From: Natrinema halophilum
Lineage (GTDB): Archaea > Halobacteriota > Halobacteria > Halobacteriales > Natrialbaceae
Direction of reading: 5' to 3'
Assembly: GCF_013402815.2 (NCBI RefSeq)
Contig: NZ_CP058601.1
Coordinates: forward strand, 3,596,001 to 3,660,000
DNA: 64,000 nt
The notes beneath the pieces are model-generated. The model was not told the origin of the DNA. It did no database searches and worked only from the letters and a program-made list of their open reading frames with translations. A program made the translations under genes and the position numbers. Below, in pieces: positions 46,727 through 55,932 of this stretch (position 1 is its first letter; the number at the start of each line of letters is the position of its first letter).

Positions 46727-46735
46727 TTTTAAATA
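46727..46735 (+). promoter_or_regulatory. TATA element for the halocin-like gene
   Basis: TTTTAAATA, 29-37 nt before the ATG at 46764, in a local AT-rich block. The spacing fits a leaderless or nearly leaderless message. The block differs clearly from the GC-rich flanks. Confidence 0.5.
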
Positions 46736-46763
46736 GAAGATAGTAATTACTTTTGGATACACG

Positions 46764-47678
46764 ATGGCAAACAAGAGAAGTCGTCGGAGTATCCTTCGAA
46801 ACGTCGGGACCACCGCAACAGTTGGTCTGGCTGCAGCACAGACGGGAGTTGCAGCCGATGAGGATGCGACTACCATCGAAAAAACACCCCTCGATGATTG
46901 GACACTCGCCGCGCTCGACCGAACGATTCGACGGGCACCCGAATTCACCGACATCACGGCCCAGATTCGACGGTCGACGAATCGCGATATCGAGATCAGG
47001 AACGTCGGCGGGTACGTCGTTTCCGACTCGAGAGCGGAAGCGGAATTCCACGCCGTCTACTTCCAGTTCACGCCAGCGGCGGATGATCTTCAGGCTGGTG
47101 TCGTGTGGACGAACTCCCCGGATGGACAGCGGATTTTCGGTCGACTTGCTGGCACGGGGACGGAACTAACGGAGACACCGCGAGTACTGGATGAGGCCAC
47201 CGCCGCGATACCTGACCACGACTCCGAACAGATCAGAATAGAGCGGTTCATCGAACCCGACTCGGACATCGCAGTCGCTTCGATTGTCCCTGCAGACGGT
47301 GATCTGGCGGCGCAGTCGGAACGCGACGCTCTCGAGTACTTCGGTACCGTCGATTTACAACAAGAGACCGTACGCGCCCAATCGGTATCGGACTTTATCG
47401 GCTGTGTCACCAGCGGCGCAGGCGGAATCGTCACCGGCGGTGGAGCCTGTGCGATCACCTGTCGTGACGGGTGTTTCAAAAAGCCGAACTACCTCGGGTG
47501 TCTCGTGTGTGCAGGATGTTCGGTAGCAGTCGCATGTTACCTCGGCAAGTGTGCAGACGAACATCTCAGCAGTGCATTTTGTAACGCAGCCCTTGCAGAC
47601 TGTGTGTTTCCCACTCCCAATGCCGGCTCCTGCGGGGTCGCATACGGATGTAAAATAGGCAACTGCTCGATAATTTAA
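46764..47678 (+). CDS. Tat-exported halocin C8-like preproprotein
   Basis: A 304-residue precursor. It opens with a Tat signal (RRSILRNVG then an Ala-rich helix to about 31). Residues ~35-205 are an acidic soluble domain with no Cys. From 214 to 301 come 14 Cys (214, 229, 233, 237, 246, 249, 252, 258, 263, 273, 280, 290, 296, 301) among Gly/Ala-rich hydrophobic residues. Halocin C8 is made the same way: a Tat precursor whose N-terminal domain gives immunity and whose Cys-rich end (10 Cys) becomes the toxin. Resemblance is in layout and flavour (GAGGIVTGGGACAITC), not close identity. A small membrane protein follows at 47706. Other reading: a Cys-rich protein without killing activity. Confidence 0.7.
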   Translation: MANKRSRRSILRNVGTTATVGLAAAQTGVAADEDATTIEKTPLDDWTLAALDRTIRRAPEFTDITAQIRRSTNRDIEIRNVGGYVVSDSRAEAEFHAVYFQFTPAADDLQAGVVWTNSPDGQRIFGRLAGTGTELTETPRVLDEATAAIPDHDSEQIRIERFIEPDSDIAVASIVPADGDLAAQSERDALEYFGTVDLQQETVRAQSVSDFIGCVTSGAGGIVTGGGACAITCRDGCFKKPNYLGCLVCAGCSVAVACYLGKCADEHLSSAFCNAALADCVFPTPNAGSCGVAYGCKIGNCSII

Positions 47679-47705
47679 TCAGATAGGTCGGCGTACTATC
47701 CACGA

Positions 47706-48041
47706 ATGACTGCCCATCTGGCGCTCGCTCGCCACCAGACGGCTGCGATGATCGTCGGATCGATCGTCATTATTGGAGCCGGTCTGGCGACGATGGTCGA
47801 GCCAGCGTTACAGCCGCTTAGTGTCGTCGCCGTTGGCACTGTAATCGGCTTCGCAGTACTCGCTCCGTATCTCCCCATCGTCGATATTGGCCACCCGCCG
47901 ATGTCTCTGGTGGGAATTTTCATCGGCAGCATCGGCATCTTTGGTATCATCACCGAGCTCGGCCCAACCGTACTGATGTGGGTGTACATTCTCGGCGGGA
48001 TCGGGATGATCCTCGAAGAGCAGATACGTCGACGACGATGA
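47706..48041 (+). CDS. Small four-helix membrane protein next to the halocin-like gene
   Basis: A 111-residue protein with about four transmembrane helices and a basic tail (EEQIRRRR). It starts 27 bp after the halocin-like stop and is probably on the same transcript. It could be an immunity or export partner, or an unrelated small membrane protein; the sequence does not decide. No ATP-binding or protease motifs. Confidence 0.6.
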   Translation: MTAHLALARHQTAAMIVGSIVIIGAGLATMVEPALQPLSVVAVGTVIGFAVLAPYLPIVDIGHPPMSLVGIFIGSIGIFGIITELGPTVLMWVYILGGIGMILEEQIRRRR

Positions 48042-48552
48042 GGGGTGTTCCGTTGAGAACAAGTACCCCGTCAATCAGGTATTGCAGCTACGGATAACAC
48101 GGTCCCGGAGTCGACTACGAACACCGATTGTCGAGGTATGACGATGATACAATCCGGTTAGTTCCACACCTCGTTCTCAGTTGCTATTGTCCTCTGTGGC
48201 TATGGTAGTCGTTGAACGTCATTGCACACTCCGCTCGCGAATTCGCAGCCAGCGAGCACTCACTGGCCGCAGCAGTGCGAGCGGTGGGGACATCGTTTCA
48301 CCGACTACGGTTTGGACGCTGAGAGTATGGACGTGAGGTCCCGTCCTCGAACAGGCCGTTCACTGCGAGCCAGTCCCGGGCTGTGTCGTGATGTATCGCA
48401 GCGTCGTACCTCCTGTCGATATCGGCAGCTGGACGGCTGACCGTCACGATTCGAGGGGTGTTTCGTGGGATCGGAAGTCGGAGAGCGGACGACCGACGAT
48501 CCACCGGCTCGATCCAGAACCGCTATCCGTCCAGGGCCACTGTCGGAAAGTC
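48042..48552. other. Intergenic region, no gene seen
   Basis: About 510 bp before the histidine kinase. Open frames on both strands lack protein-like composition. It is mildly AT-rich around 48060-48225. Promoter of the kinase should lie in the last part. Confidence 0.45.
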
Positions 48553-50616
48553 ATGACGCTTAGGACGGAGGTCATATCGGACGTCGGCGGCCGGCGCTCG
48601 GTTCTGACCCTCGGGGCGTTGTACGCCACAACCGGGATGATCTGGCCGCTCGTGCAGATCGGCGGGCCGCGATCGCTCGAGGAGTGTCTCATTATTACCG
48701 TTCTGGTCGGCGGGTCGGGCGCCGTCCTCCTCTATGGCGGGTATCGCCTCCCCCAAACCGACATCCATCCCGAGTTCTTTCCGTCCATCGCCAGCTGGTG
48801 TTTCCGTGCTATTGGTGCGATAGTTGTCATCCTCCTCTTCATCATGCTCGTCGGCGAACTATCCGATCCGTCGGGCAATTTGCTCATCCTTTCTGCGCTC
48901 GCCGCAGTTGCCGGCTTCGGGGCCGGAAGCTACGATGCGCGCGCGAAGTCGCGGGCGTACGTTCTCGAACAGCGCAATCAGGAACTTCGACAGACGCAGG
49001 CGCAACTCGAAGAAACGGTCGCTCGACTCGAGGAATCCGAGCAGCGATATCGGACCCTCGCTGAGAACGTTCCGAACGGAGCGGTTGCGCTTCTGGACGA
49101 CGACTTGCGACACACGCTCGTCGCTGGGCAGGGCTTCGAACAGGTCGACTACAGCCCCGCTGAGCTTCGAGGACAACGCGTTCAAGAGGTCTACCCAGCA
49201 GATATCGTCGAGCGGGTCGAACCACACTACCACACGACGCTCGAGGGCACGCCGACACAGTTCGAACTCGAGATGCAGGGACGGATATTCGAGTTCCGTA
49301 CCCAACCGCTGACGGCCGAGGACGGCGACGTCTACGCCATTTTAGTGATGGGGCAGGATATCACCGGGCGGAAGAACCGCGAACGGGAACTCACGAAGCG
49401 GATAAGCCAACAACAGACCGTCTCCGATCTCGGACAGTTTGCGCTCGAAACGGACGATCTGGACGAACTCATGCACGAAGCGTCCCGCCAGGTGTCGGAC
49501 GTCCTCGGGACGGAGTACTGCAAAGTACTCGATCTGAACGACCAGACGGACGAACTCCTCCTCCGTCAGGGCGTCGGGTGGGACGCCGGCATCGTCGGGA
49601 CGGAAACGGTATCAGCCGTCGAAGCCGACTCTCAGGCCGCATACACGCTGGCGAACGATCATCCCGTCGTCGTCGAGGATCTCGAGACGGAAACGCGCTT
49701 CAGCGGCCCCGAACTGCTCCGTACTCACGACGTCCGCAGTGGTGTCAGTACCATTATCGGACCGTTCGACGAACCGTGGGGGATTTTGGGCACTCACGAT
49801 ACCGAACCACAGGCTTTCAGCGATGAGGACGTCACTTTCGTCCAGAGCGTCGCTAACATCCTCGCGGAGGCGATCGAGCGCGATCAATACCAACGCAAAC
49901 TCGAACAATCGATTGCCGACCTGAAAGAAACCAACAAACGACTCGAACAGTTCGCCTACGCCGCGTCACACGATCTGCAGGAACCGCTCCGAATGGTCTC
50001 GAGTTATCTTCAGCTCATCGAACGGCGATACGGTGATGCCTTCGATGAGGATGGGCGGGAGTTTCTCGAGTTCGCCATCGACGGGGCAGACCGGATGCGA
50101 GGGATGATCGACGGATTGCTCGCGTATTCTCGAGTCGAAACGAATGGCGAGCCGTTGGAACCGGTCGATCTGAACGCCGTGTTCGACGGTGCGTGTCAGG
50201 ACCTCAAGATGAAAATTTCACGGAGCAATGCAGACGTCACGAGTGAGTCGCTCCCTCGAGTCGAGGGCGATGTGAATCAGTTACGACAGGTCTTCCAGAA
50301 CCTGTTGAGTAACGCGATACGATACAGCGGTGACGAACCTCCGTCGGTCCACGTTTCGGCCGAACGGAACGGTTCACGGCAGGTAATTTCGGTTCGAGAC
50401 GAGGGAATCGGAATGGAGTCCGAAGCGGCAGCCAACGTATTCGACGTGTTCCATCGGCTTCACAGCCGTGACGAGTACGAGGGAAGCGGGGTTGGACTGG
50501 CCGTTTGCGAGCGAATCGTCGAACGACACGGCGGTGACATCTGGGTGGAGTCCGAACCCGGAACTGGCGCCACCTTCTCGATTACGTTGCCCGCAGTCGA
50601 TACGCGCGATGGATGA
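48553..50616 (+). CDS. Membrane PAS-GAF histidine kinase
   Basis: A 687-residue sensor kinase. About four helices in residues 15-125 form a membrane domain; PAS (~155-275, ENVPNGAVALLDDDLR), GAF (~290-440, GVSTIIGPFDEPWGILGTH), then HisKA with the phospho-acceptor His in AYAASHDLQEPLRMV, and HATPase with N (NLLSNAIRYSG) and G boxes (DEGIGMES, GSGVGLAV). The membrane and kinase parts are paralogous to the kinase at 59845, which lacks PAS and GAF. No response regulator is adjacent. Confidence 0.85.
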   Translation: MTLRTEVISDVGGRRSVLTLGALYATTGMIWPLVQIGGPRSLEECLIITVLVGGSGAVLLYGGYRLPQTDIHPEFFPSIASWCFRAIGAIVVILLFIMLVGELSDPSGNLLILSALAAVAGFGAGSYDARAKSRAYVLEQRNQELRQTQAQLEETVARLEESEQRYRTLAENVPNGAVALLDDDLRHTLVAGQGFEQVDYSPAELRGQRVQEVYPADIVERVEPHYHTTLEGTPTQFELEMQGRIFEFRTQPLTAEDGDVYAILVMGQDITGRKNRERELTKRISQQQTVSDLGQFALETDDLDELMHEASRQVSDVLGTEYCKVLDLNDQTDELLLRQGVGWDAGIVGTETVSAVEADSQAAYTLANDHPVVVEDLETETRFSGPELLRTHDVRSGVSTIIGPFDEPWGILGTHDTEPQAFSDEDVTFVQSVANILAEAIERDQYQRKLEQSIADLKETNKRLEQFAYAASHDLQEPLRMVSSYLQLIERRYGDAFDEDGREFLEFAIDGADRMRGMIDGLLAYSRVETNGEPLEPVDLNAVFDGACQDLKMKISRSNADVTSESLPRVEGDVNQLRQVFQNLLSNAIRYSGDEPPSVHVSAERNGSRQVISVRDEGIGMESEAAANVFDVFHRLHSRDEYEGSGVGLAVCERIVERHGGDIWVESEPGTGATFSITLPAVDTRDG

Positions 50617-50846
50617 TCGACGACACGCTGGTGGTGCTTCCCTGCCGCTCGCGGAAAATAATTTGGCGACGTGATTCGAGTGGCTTGCGAGTACGACACC
50701 GAGAAGTCGACCGCGAATGGTCGGACGACATGGTGGTACCGCCAGCCCCTGCGCGATCGATCGTCGAGTTATTCTGACGACAGGACGTCGACACTTATTT
50801 GCCTTCGCTTAGTCGACGTCCCCCGTTTCGGTGGCGGACGAAACGG

Positions 50847-50990
50847 CTACAGCGTGTCGATGTCGTCCGGAAGGTCGTCGACGCCGTAGGCCTGTATCAC
50901 CTGACGAATGTGGAAGTCCTTTTCCGATGGATCGTCGTTCTCCAATGCCTTCTCGAGATGCTCCTTACTCCCCTTACTTAACCCCGTCAT
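50847..50990 (-). CDS. Tiny acidic protein
   Basis: A 47-residue frame, ATG to TAG, found by reading the minus strand directly. It contains SKEHLEKALENDD and KDFHIRQVIQAYG followed by an acidic end (DDLPDDIDTL), with codon use like real haloarchaeal genes. An AT-rich, promoter-like 90 bp lies upstream. I recall short haloarchaeal proteins with a similar EK(D/N)xHIR segment but cannot name a family. No toxin-antitoxin partner is evident. Confidence 0.5.
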   Translation of the reverse strand: MTGLSKGSKEHLEKALENDDPSEKDFHIRQVIQAYGVDDLPDDIDTL

Positions 50991-51087
50991 CTGTAGCAAT
51001 GATATGTGCTCCATCATTAAATAATGTACTATTTACTATAGATCTAGCCTTTGGAAATCCCAGGAGGAAATATCTAAAACCTCGTTT

Positions 51088-51294
51088 TTAGCATAGCTGG
51101 CACTCACAGCATCCGACTACACCGATCGGACGGACGTTCGACTGGGCGATAGCTCGGAATTGATAGGTTCCGGGCCCGCCTTCGAGAACGAGCCGAAACG
51201 CCCCATCGACATTCCACCGATGTGACACACTGTTGTACACGGCGTATCCATCCTCCGGAACGAACTGTCGAACCCCTTCCTCGACACCCGTCAC
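51088..51294 (-). CDS. Small protein with Cys-rich C-terminus
   Basis: A 68-residue frame from a GTG. It has strand-like sequence (DGAFRLVLEGGPGTYQFRAIA) and ends VVGCCECQLC. The upstream TGA in frame limits extension. It may be a fragment of a larger, lost gene, or a small secreted domain whose signal peptide is missing. No family recognised. Confidence 0.35.
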   Translation of the reverse strand: MTGVEEGVRQFVPEDGYAVYNSVSHRWNVDGAFRLVLEGGPGTYQFRAIAQSNVRPIGVVGCCECQLC

Positions 51295-51351
51295 CGGAAT
51301 TTGGTGCCGTGCCTGGCCAGATTTTCACTCAAACAGGAGAAGAGCGCGATC

Positions 51352-51591
51352 ATGGACGCGATGCGGACTGGGGTCGTCGGCGACGAAGTAAGCGAGCCAG
51401 TACTGGAGGAGGTCAACCTCAAACTGTCGCAGGTCGATCAGGGCCACAGCACCGTCAACGAAAGGGAAGAACAGTACGACGAGTTCTGGCGTCAGCGCGC
51501 TCACGAGTTCGGTCTTCAGTCCGCTTTTCTTTCCGAGCGAGAAAAGCCCCAGGACATCGATACGGCCGACGATGGCGCGACGAGGGAGTGA
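51352..51591 (+). CDS. Possible small hypothetical protein
   Basis: A 79-residue acidic, Gln/Glu-rich helical frame (LEEVNLKLSQVDQGHSTVNE, YDEFWRQRAHEFGLQ). Codon use fits the genome. An earlier ATG-like start at 51301 is possible. It ends 80 bp before the DUF5785 gene. No homologous family known to me. Confidence 0.35.
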   Translation: MDAMRTGVVGDEVSEPVLEEVNLKLSQVDQGHSTVNEREEQYDEFWRQRAHEFGLQSAFLSEREKPQDIDTADDGATRE

Positions 51592-51671
51592 GAGCCGACT
51601 CGGCGGCATCGCGGTTGGCCCCACAGCGACGGAGAGTAATCCTTTTGCGGGACCCATGCGCACGTCCGAGT

Positions 51672-51998
51672 ATGAGCAACGATTGGCCGGTCGATCCCGA
51701 CGGCGAGGAGGGTAGCGAGGGGATGCGAAAGTTCGATATGCGAATCATCGCTGACAAGGTCGACGAGGAGGAGGACTTTCCGATGGACCGCGACGAGTTC
51801 GTCGACGAGTACGGCGACTATCCGATACGGATCAACTACAAGACGATCGTCCCGATGAGCGAGATCTTCGAGTACGTCGAACCCGAGGAGTTCGAAACGA
51901 TGGTCGACATGCACAAGGCGGTCGGCGCGGCGATGCGCGCAGGCGTCTTCTGGGACTATCACCCGCAGGGTGAAGATCCCGAGAAGAAACACGCGTAA
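51672..51998 (+). CDS. DUF5785 family protein
   Basis: A 108-residue, very acidic protein (MSNDWPVDPDGEEGSEGMR, MDRDEFVDEYGDYPIRINYKT, FWDYHPQGEDPEKK). This matches the haloarchaeal DUF5785 family. Function unknown; no membrane or metal motifs. Confidence 0.75.
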   Translation: MSNDWPVDPDGEEGSEGMRKFDMRIIADKVDEEEDFPMDRDEFVDEYGDYPIRINYKTIVPMSEIFEYVEPEEFETMVDMHKAVGAAMRAGVFWDYHPQGEDPEKKHA

Positions 51999-52280
51999 GC
52001 CGTTTTCCACGACTCGTTCCAGTACTCGGGAACCGAACGCGGACGGCGGCGTTCGGCGACGCTACTGCGCCGAGCCTCGAGACCGTCGACTCGGGAGAGA
52101 CCTCGCTGACCGCACGGACGAAAGCCTTGCAACTGCGAGTTCGGACCACTACCCGAGCAGAACCATACCAGCAGCAATCGAACCGGTAGCGACCAGCTGA
52201 TACGATTTTGGCTGTTAGCTTCCGACCTGCCCCTGAACGGCCCGACACTACGAGCCGTATCACGAATCTGGATTACGTAT

Positions 52281-52288
52281 CACTTATA
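52281..52288 (+). promoter_or_regulatory. TATA element for GTP cyclohydrolase III
   Basis: CACTTATACG near 52281-52290 lies about 28 nt before the GTG at 52316, supporting that GTG as a leaderless start. Confidence 0.5.
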
Positions 52289-52315
52289 CGACGGCGTTCG
52301 AAAGAATCGGACACA

Positions 52316-53086
52316 GTGACTAACACGCAGGTAACGCTCGTTCAGATCGACAACTACGGGCCGTGGACAGTGACGCCCGAGCCGCGACGAGAGGCGGACC
52401 TCCAGACCATGCAATCGCGGCTATATGCAGACATCTCCCAGTTCGTCGGCAACCGCGGTGGCTACACTTTTTTCACTCGTTTCGACAACATGATCGCCGT
52501 GACGAACGGCTGCTCGCTCGAGGATCACGCGCTTCTTCAGGAGTCGGTCGGCAACCGGTATCCCGTGACCCTCAGTCTGGGCGTCGCGACCGGAACGAAC
52601 CCGGTACAGGCCCTGGCCGATGCGACCGAAACAATACAGGACGCCGGCAGCGCACAGGACAAGAACCGACGTGAGTGTCTGAAGGGTCGGGTCATCGAAC
52701 CACCCCACCGATCCGAGGGGGACATCCAGATCGCACACTTCGACGTGATCAACGCGACCGGTAATTACACGGACGAACTCAACGCCTTCGATACGTTCAT
52801 CGAGATCGAGCAGGGATACGCGGAACTCATGCGCCACATGCGCTACGCCCACGGCAGCCTCTCGTTTTTCGTGGGCGGGGACAACGTAATCGTCGTTTGT
52901 CCTGACCTCGGAAGGGACGAGTACGACGAAGCACTCTCCCACGTCGAAGAGGCCGTCGACGTCGAGATGCAGGTCGGCGTTGGCCGCGGAAAGAGCGCTC
53001 ACGAAGCCGGCTACGCGGCGAAACACGCCCTCGAGACCTGCCGAACTGATGGAACCCGAGTCGAACTCGAGTGGGACACGGCCTGA
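52316..53086 (+). CDS. GTP cyclohydrolase III
   Basis: A 256-residue protein from a GTG. VTLVQIDNYGPWT begins it, as in the archaeal GCH III (MJ0145-type) family. RFDNMIAVTNG and SLSFFVGGDNVIVVCP form the two related GGDEF-like halves that bind GTP and metal. It opens GTP to a formylated FAPy nucleotide for riboflavin and F420 precursors. Lengthwise complete. Confidence 0.88.
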   Translation: MTNTQVTLVQIDNYGPWTVTPEPRREADLQTMQSRLYADISQFVGNRGGYTFFTRFDNMIAVTNGCSLEDHALLQESVGNRYPVTLSLGVATGTNPVQALADATETIQDAGSAQDKNRRECLKGRVIEPPHRSEGDIQIAHFDVINATGNYTDELNAFDTFIEIEQGYAELMRHMRYAHGSLSFFVGGDNVIVVCPDLGRDEYDEALSHVEEAVDVEMQVGVGRGKSAHEAGYAAKHALETCRTDGTRVELEWDTA

Positions 53087-53170
53087 TCCCCGGAGTTGTT
53101 GAACTTCGCTGCCGTTTTTCTTAAGTGTAGCGGGGGTAGCTTTTAGCCCGTCCGTGCGATTCATTCACAC

Positions 53171-53779
53171 ATGGAATCGGAACTGTCCGTCAGAGACGTC
53201 TTGACGACCGACTACGTCGGCGTCAGCGAGTCGGATACCGTCCTCAGTGTCGTCCGACTTATGCGCGAGGAGCGGACGAGTTGCACGCTGGTCGTTCGCG
53301 GCACGGAACCGGTCGGTATCGTGACCGAGTGGGACGTCCTCGGTCTCGTAGCAGACGAGTTCGATCCCGCCGAGACGACCGTCGAGGCGGTGATGACGAC
53401 GCCGGTAATCACGGTGGACCCCGACCGATCGCTCACCGACGTCGCCACGACGATGGCTCGCGAGAACATTCGGAACGTCGTCGTCGAGGACGACGATGGC
53501 ATCACCGGCGTCGTGACCCAGCGGGACGTCATCGCCGCTGCGGGCTCGTTTCAGGCGACGATGAACCCTACTCGGTCGAGCGGGGCGTCGATCGATCGAG
53601 AGGGCGAACTCGCCGACCCTGCGCCCCCTCGAGCGACGTCTGAGGGCGACAACCGCCTGCTTCCCAACGGGGGCGACGAGTATACCACTCAGGGAGTCTG
53701 CGAAGCCTGTGGCTCGCTTGCGGATTCCCTGTGGGATTCTAACGGCCAACTCGTCTGTGCGGACTGCCGGACGGTCTAA
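53171..53779 (+). CDS. CBS-pair protein with C-terminal zinc ribbon
   Basis: A 202-residue protein. Two CBS motifs (residues 1-60 and 65-125; VGIVTEWDVLGLV and ITGVVTQRDVI) bind adenosyl ligands. A linker of about 40 residues follows, then CEACGSLADSLWDSNGQLVCADC, a CxxC pair of a zinc ribbon. It may be an energy-sensing regulator. Its partner is not clear. Confidence 0.75.
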   Translation: MESELSVRDVLTTDYVGVSESDTVLSVVRLMREERTSCTLVVRGTEPVGIVTEWDVLGLVADEFDPAETTVEAVMTTPVITVDPDRSLTDVATTMARENIRNVVVEDDDGITGVVTQRDVIAAAGSFQATMNPTRSSGASIDREGELADPAPPRATSEGDNRLLPNGGDEYTTQGVCEACGSLADSLWDSNGQLVCADCRTV

Positions 53780-53881
53780 TCGAGAGCCGGTCCAAACGAC
53801 GACACTGGTCGAACTCTTCGCAACCGGCCGTTATCAGACCGATAGAAAGACCTTTCGGGTGGCGCGGTGGATGGGTCGACA

Positions 53882-55105
53882 ATGATCGAGACCCTCGACG
53901 ATCTGGACGTCGAAGGGACTACCGTCGGTGTTCGCGTCGACGTCAATAGTCCGATCGACGACGATGGTACGCTTGCAGACGACGCTCGACTGCGTGCCCA
54001 CGTCGACACCCTCTCGGAACTGCTCGAGCGTGGAGGTCGCGTCGCCGTCCTTGCCCACCAGGGCCGTCCCGGCGGGGACGACTTCGTTTCCCTCGAATCT
54101 CACGCCAATCGGCTTTCGACCCTGCTCGACCAGCCCGTCGAGTACGTCGATGCGACGTTCAGTAGTGCCGCTCGCAAGACTATCAGAACCCTATCGAACG
54201 GTGACTGCGTCGTCCTCGAGAACACCCGTTTTTACAGCGAGGAGTACATGGAGTTCGACCCCGAGCGAGCCGCCCAGACACACCTCGTCACGGGCCTCGA
54301 ATCGGTCTTGGACGCCTACGTCAACGATGCCTTCGCCGCGTCCCACCGCTCGCAACCGTCTCTCGTCGGTCTCCCGACGGTCCTTCCCGGCTACGCTGGC
54401 CGAGTGATGGAGGCGGAACTGGACGTACTGGGTTCTATCGAGGAAACTCCCGACCCCCGGGTCTACGTAATCGGCGGCGCGAAAGTCTCCGATTCGATCG
54501 ATGTCGCCTGGAGCGTCCTCGAAAAGGGGCTGGCCGATCACGTCATCACTGCAGGCGTCGTCGGCAACGTCTTTCTGATCGCCGACGGCGTCGATCTTGG
54601 CGACGCCAGTTCGGATTTCATCTACGACCAGGGCTACTGGGACGAAATAGACCGCGCCGCAGACCTGCTCGATGCCTACGGCGACCGAATCGCGCTCCCG
54701 CGAGACGTCGCCGTCGATCGAGACGGCGACCGCTACGAACTCGGCGTCAACGCTTTGCCACCCGGCGACGGCGAGTCAGCCATGGATATCGGCGATTCGA
54801 CGTTAGAGTACTACCAACGCATTCTCGCCGACGCGGAAACGGTCATCCTCAACGGTCCCGCCGGCGTCTTCGAGGACGATCGCTTCCAGAAGGGAACCAG
54901 ACGGCTGTACGATACCGCGACGGACAGTTCCACGAGCATCGTCGGCGGCGGCGATACCGCTTCCGCCCTGCGCAAACTCGGCGTCGAGGGGTTCTCTCAC
55001 GTCAGCACCGGCGGCGGGGCTGCACTACGGATGCTCACCGCCGAACCGTTACCCGCCGTAACGGCACTCCAGAATGCCCCAGAACAACCCGCAGCCGACG
55101 ATTGA
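53882..55105 (+). CDS. pgk: Phosphoglycerate kinase
   Basis: A 407-residue two-domain kinase. VGVRVDVNSPID, VLAHQGRPGG, VYVIGGAKVSDSI and ILNGPAGVFED match Pgk; SIVGGGDTASAL is the nucleotide loop. It makes ATP from 1,3-bisphosphoglycerate in the lower glycolytic route used by haloarchaea. An upstream in-frame ATG five codons earlier is less likely. It overlaps the next gene by 32 bp. Confidence 0.93.
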   Translation: MIETLDDLDVEGTTVGVRVDVNSPIDDDGTLADDARLRAHVDTLSELLERGGRVAVLAHQGRPGGDDFVSLESHANRLSTLLDQPVEYVDATFSSAARKTIRTLSNGDCVVLENTRFYSEEYMEFDPERAAQTHLVTGLESVLDAYVNDAFAASHRSQPSLVGLPTVLPGYAGRVMEAELDVLGSIEETPDPRVYVIGGAKVSDSIDVAWSVLEKGLADHVITAGVVGNVFLIADGVDLGDASSDFIYDQGYWDEIDRAADLLDAYGDRIALPRDVAVDRDGDRYELGVNALPPGDGESAMDIGDSTLEYYQRILADAETVILNGPAGVFEDDRFQKGTRRLYDTATDSSTSIVGGGDTASALRKLGVEGFSHVSTGGGAALRMLTAEPLPAVTALQNAPEQPAADD

Positions 55106-55589
55106 ACGCGCCTCGCAGGCGGACCTCGAGACGGTGACAGAGCTGTGGCTTCGGCTCGCCCGCGATCAACGTGCGTACGACTCGGCGGTTCGGCCCGATG
55201 CGAACCGCGAAACGATGCGCAACACACTCGCTGCCTACCGGGTCAACGACGGCCTGCTCGTCGCCCGCCTCCAGGGCGAAATCGTCGGTTTCGCGTCGGT
55301 ATCTATCGAGCACGGCTCTCTCGAACTCGACGTCACCCGCGGATTGCTCTCGAACGTCTACGTCGATCCCGCCGTCCGCAACCAGGGAATCGGGACCGCG
55401 CTGCTCGAGGCTGCCGAGGATACGCTCGCCGAACAGGGGGCTGACGTCATGCTGCTCGAGGTAATGGCCGGCAACGAAGACGCACGGCGATTTTATCGCA
55501 GCCGGGGGTACGACGAGTTTCGGGTAACGATGACTCGGTCGCTCGGTGATCGAGACGAAAACGATACACACTCAAAGGAGGATGGCTAA
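55074..55589 (+). CDS. GNAT family N-acetyltransferase
   Basis: A 171-residue GNAT fold. The acetyl-CoA loop is VYVDPAVRNQGIGTALLEAAE, with NEDARRFYRSRGYDEF near the end. It overlaps the pgk 3' end by 32 bp in another frame, so the two are likely co-transcribed. Substrate unknown. Confidence 0.8.
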   Translation: MPQNNPQPTIERASQADLETVTELWLRLARDQRAYDSAVRPDANRETMRNTLAAYRVNDGLLVARLQGEIVGFASVSIEHGSLELDVTRGLLSNVYVDPAVRNQGIGTALLEAAEDTLAEQGADVMLLEVMAGNEDARRFYRSRGYDEFRVTMTRSLGDRDENDTHSKEDG

Positions 55590-55600
55590 TCTCGGCTTGC

Positions 55601-55674
55601 GCCAGGGGAGCATGGGCGGTTCATGCACTCGACTTGTAATCGAGACTTCGTGGGTTCAAATCCCACCCCTGGCT
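55601..55674 (+). tRNA. tRNA-Thr (anticodon TGT)
   Basis: A 74-nt tRNA. GCCAGGG and CCCTGGC form the acceptor, CTCGA/TCGAG encloses CTTGTAA with anticodon TGT for ACA, and GTGGG-TTCAAAT-CCCAC is the T-arm. CCA not encoded. It borders the AT-rich degraded region to the right. Confidence 0.93.
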
Positions 55675-55932
55675 TGGTCGCGCAAAGAGGCCGCATGCGC
55701 TCCGACGTACTGCCAACCGTTTCTGCCACGAGACAAAACGACGCACCTCCCAGTTTGGTAACTGTTTTAGAAACGCCGAACCGAACACCGTCGACACATG
55801 GCTGCAGCGCTCCGCCTACTGTTGGAAGCAGCTAATCTGTCCACTGCCGGAGAGCGCCCAGTAAATTGTGCCGCAATCGAACATTGATCATTCATCCAAC
55901 ATTACGGTAATATTTAGCCCTAGTTAGAAACG
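55675..55932. other. Left edge of AT-rich degraded region
   Basis: No gene seen. The composition turns AT-rich from about 55865 onward. No second copy of the tRNA-Thr 3' end was found in the next 3 kb. Confidence 0.4.
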
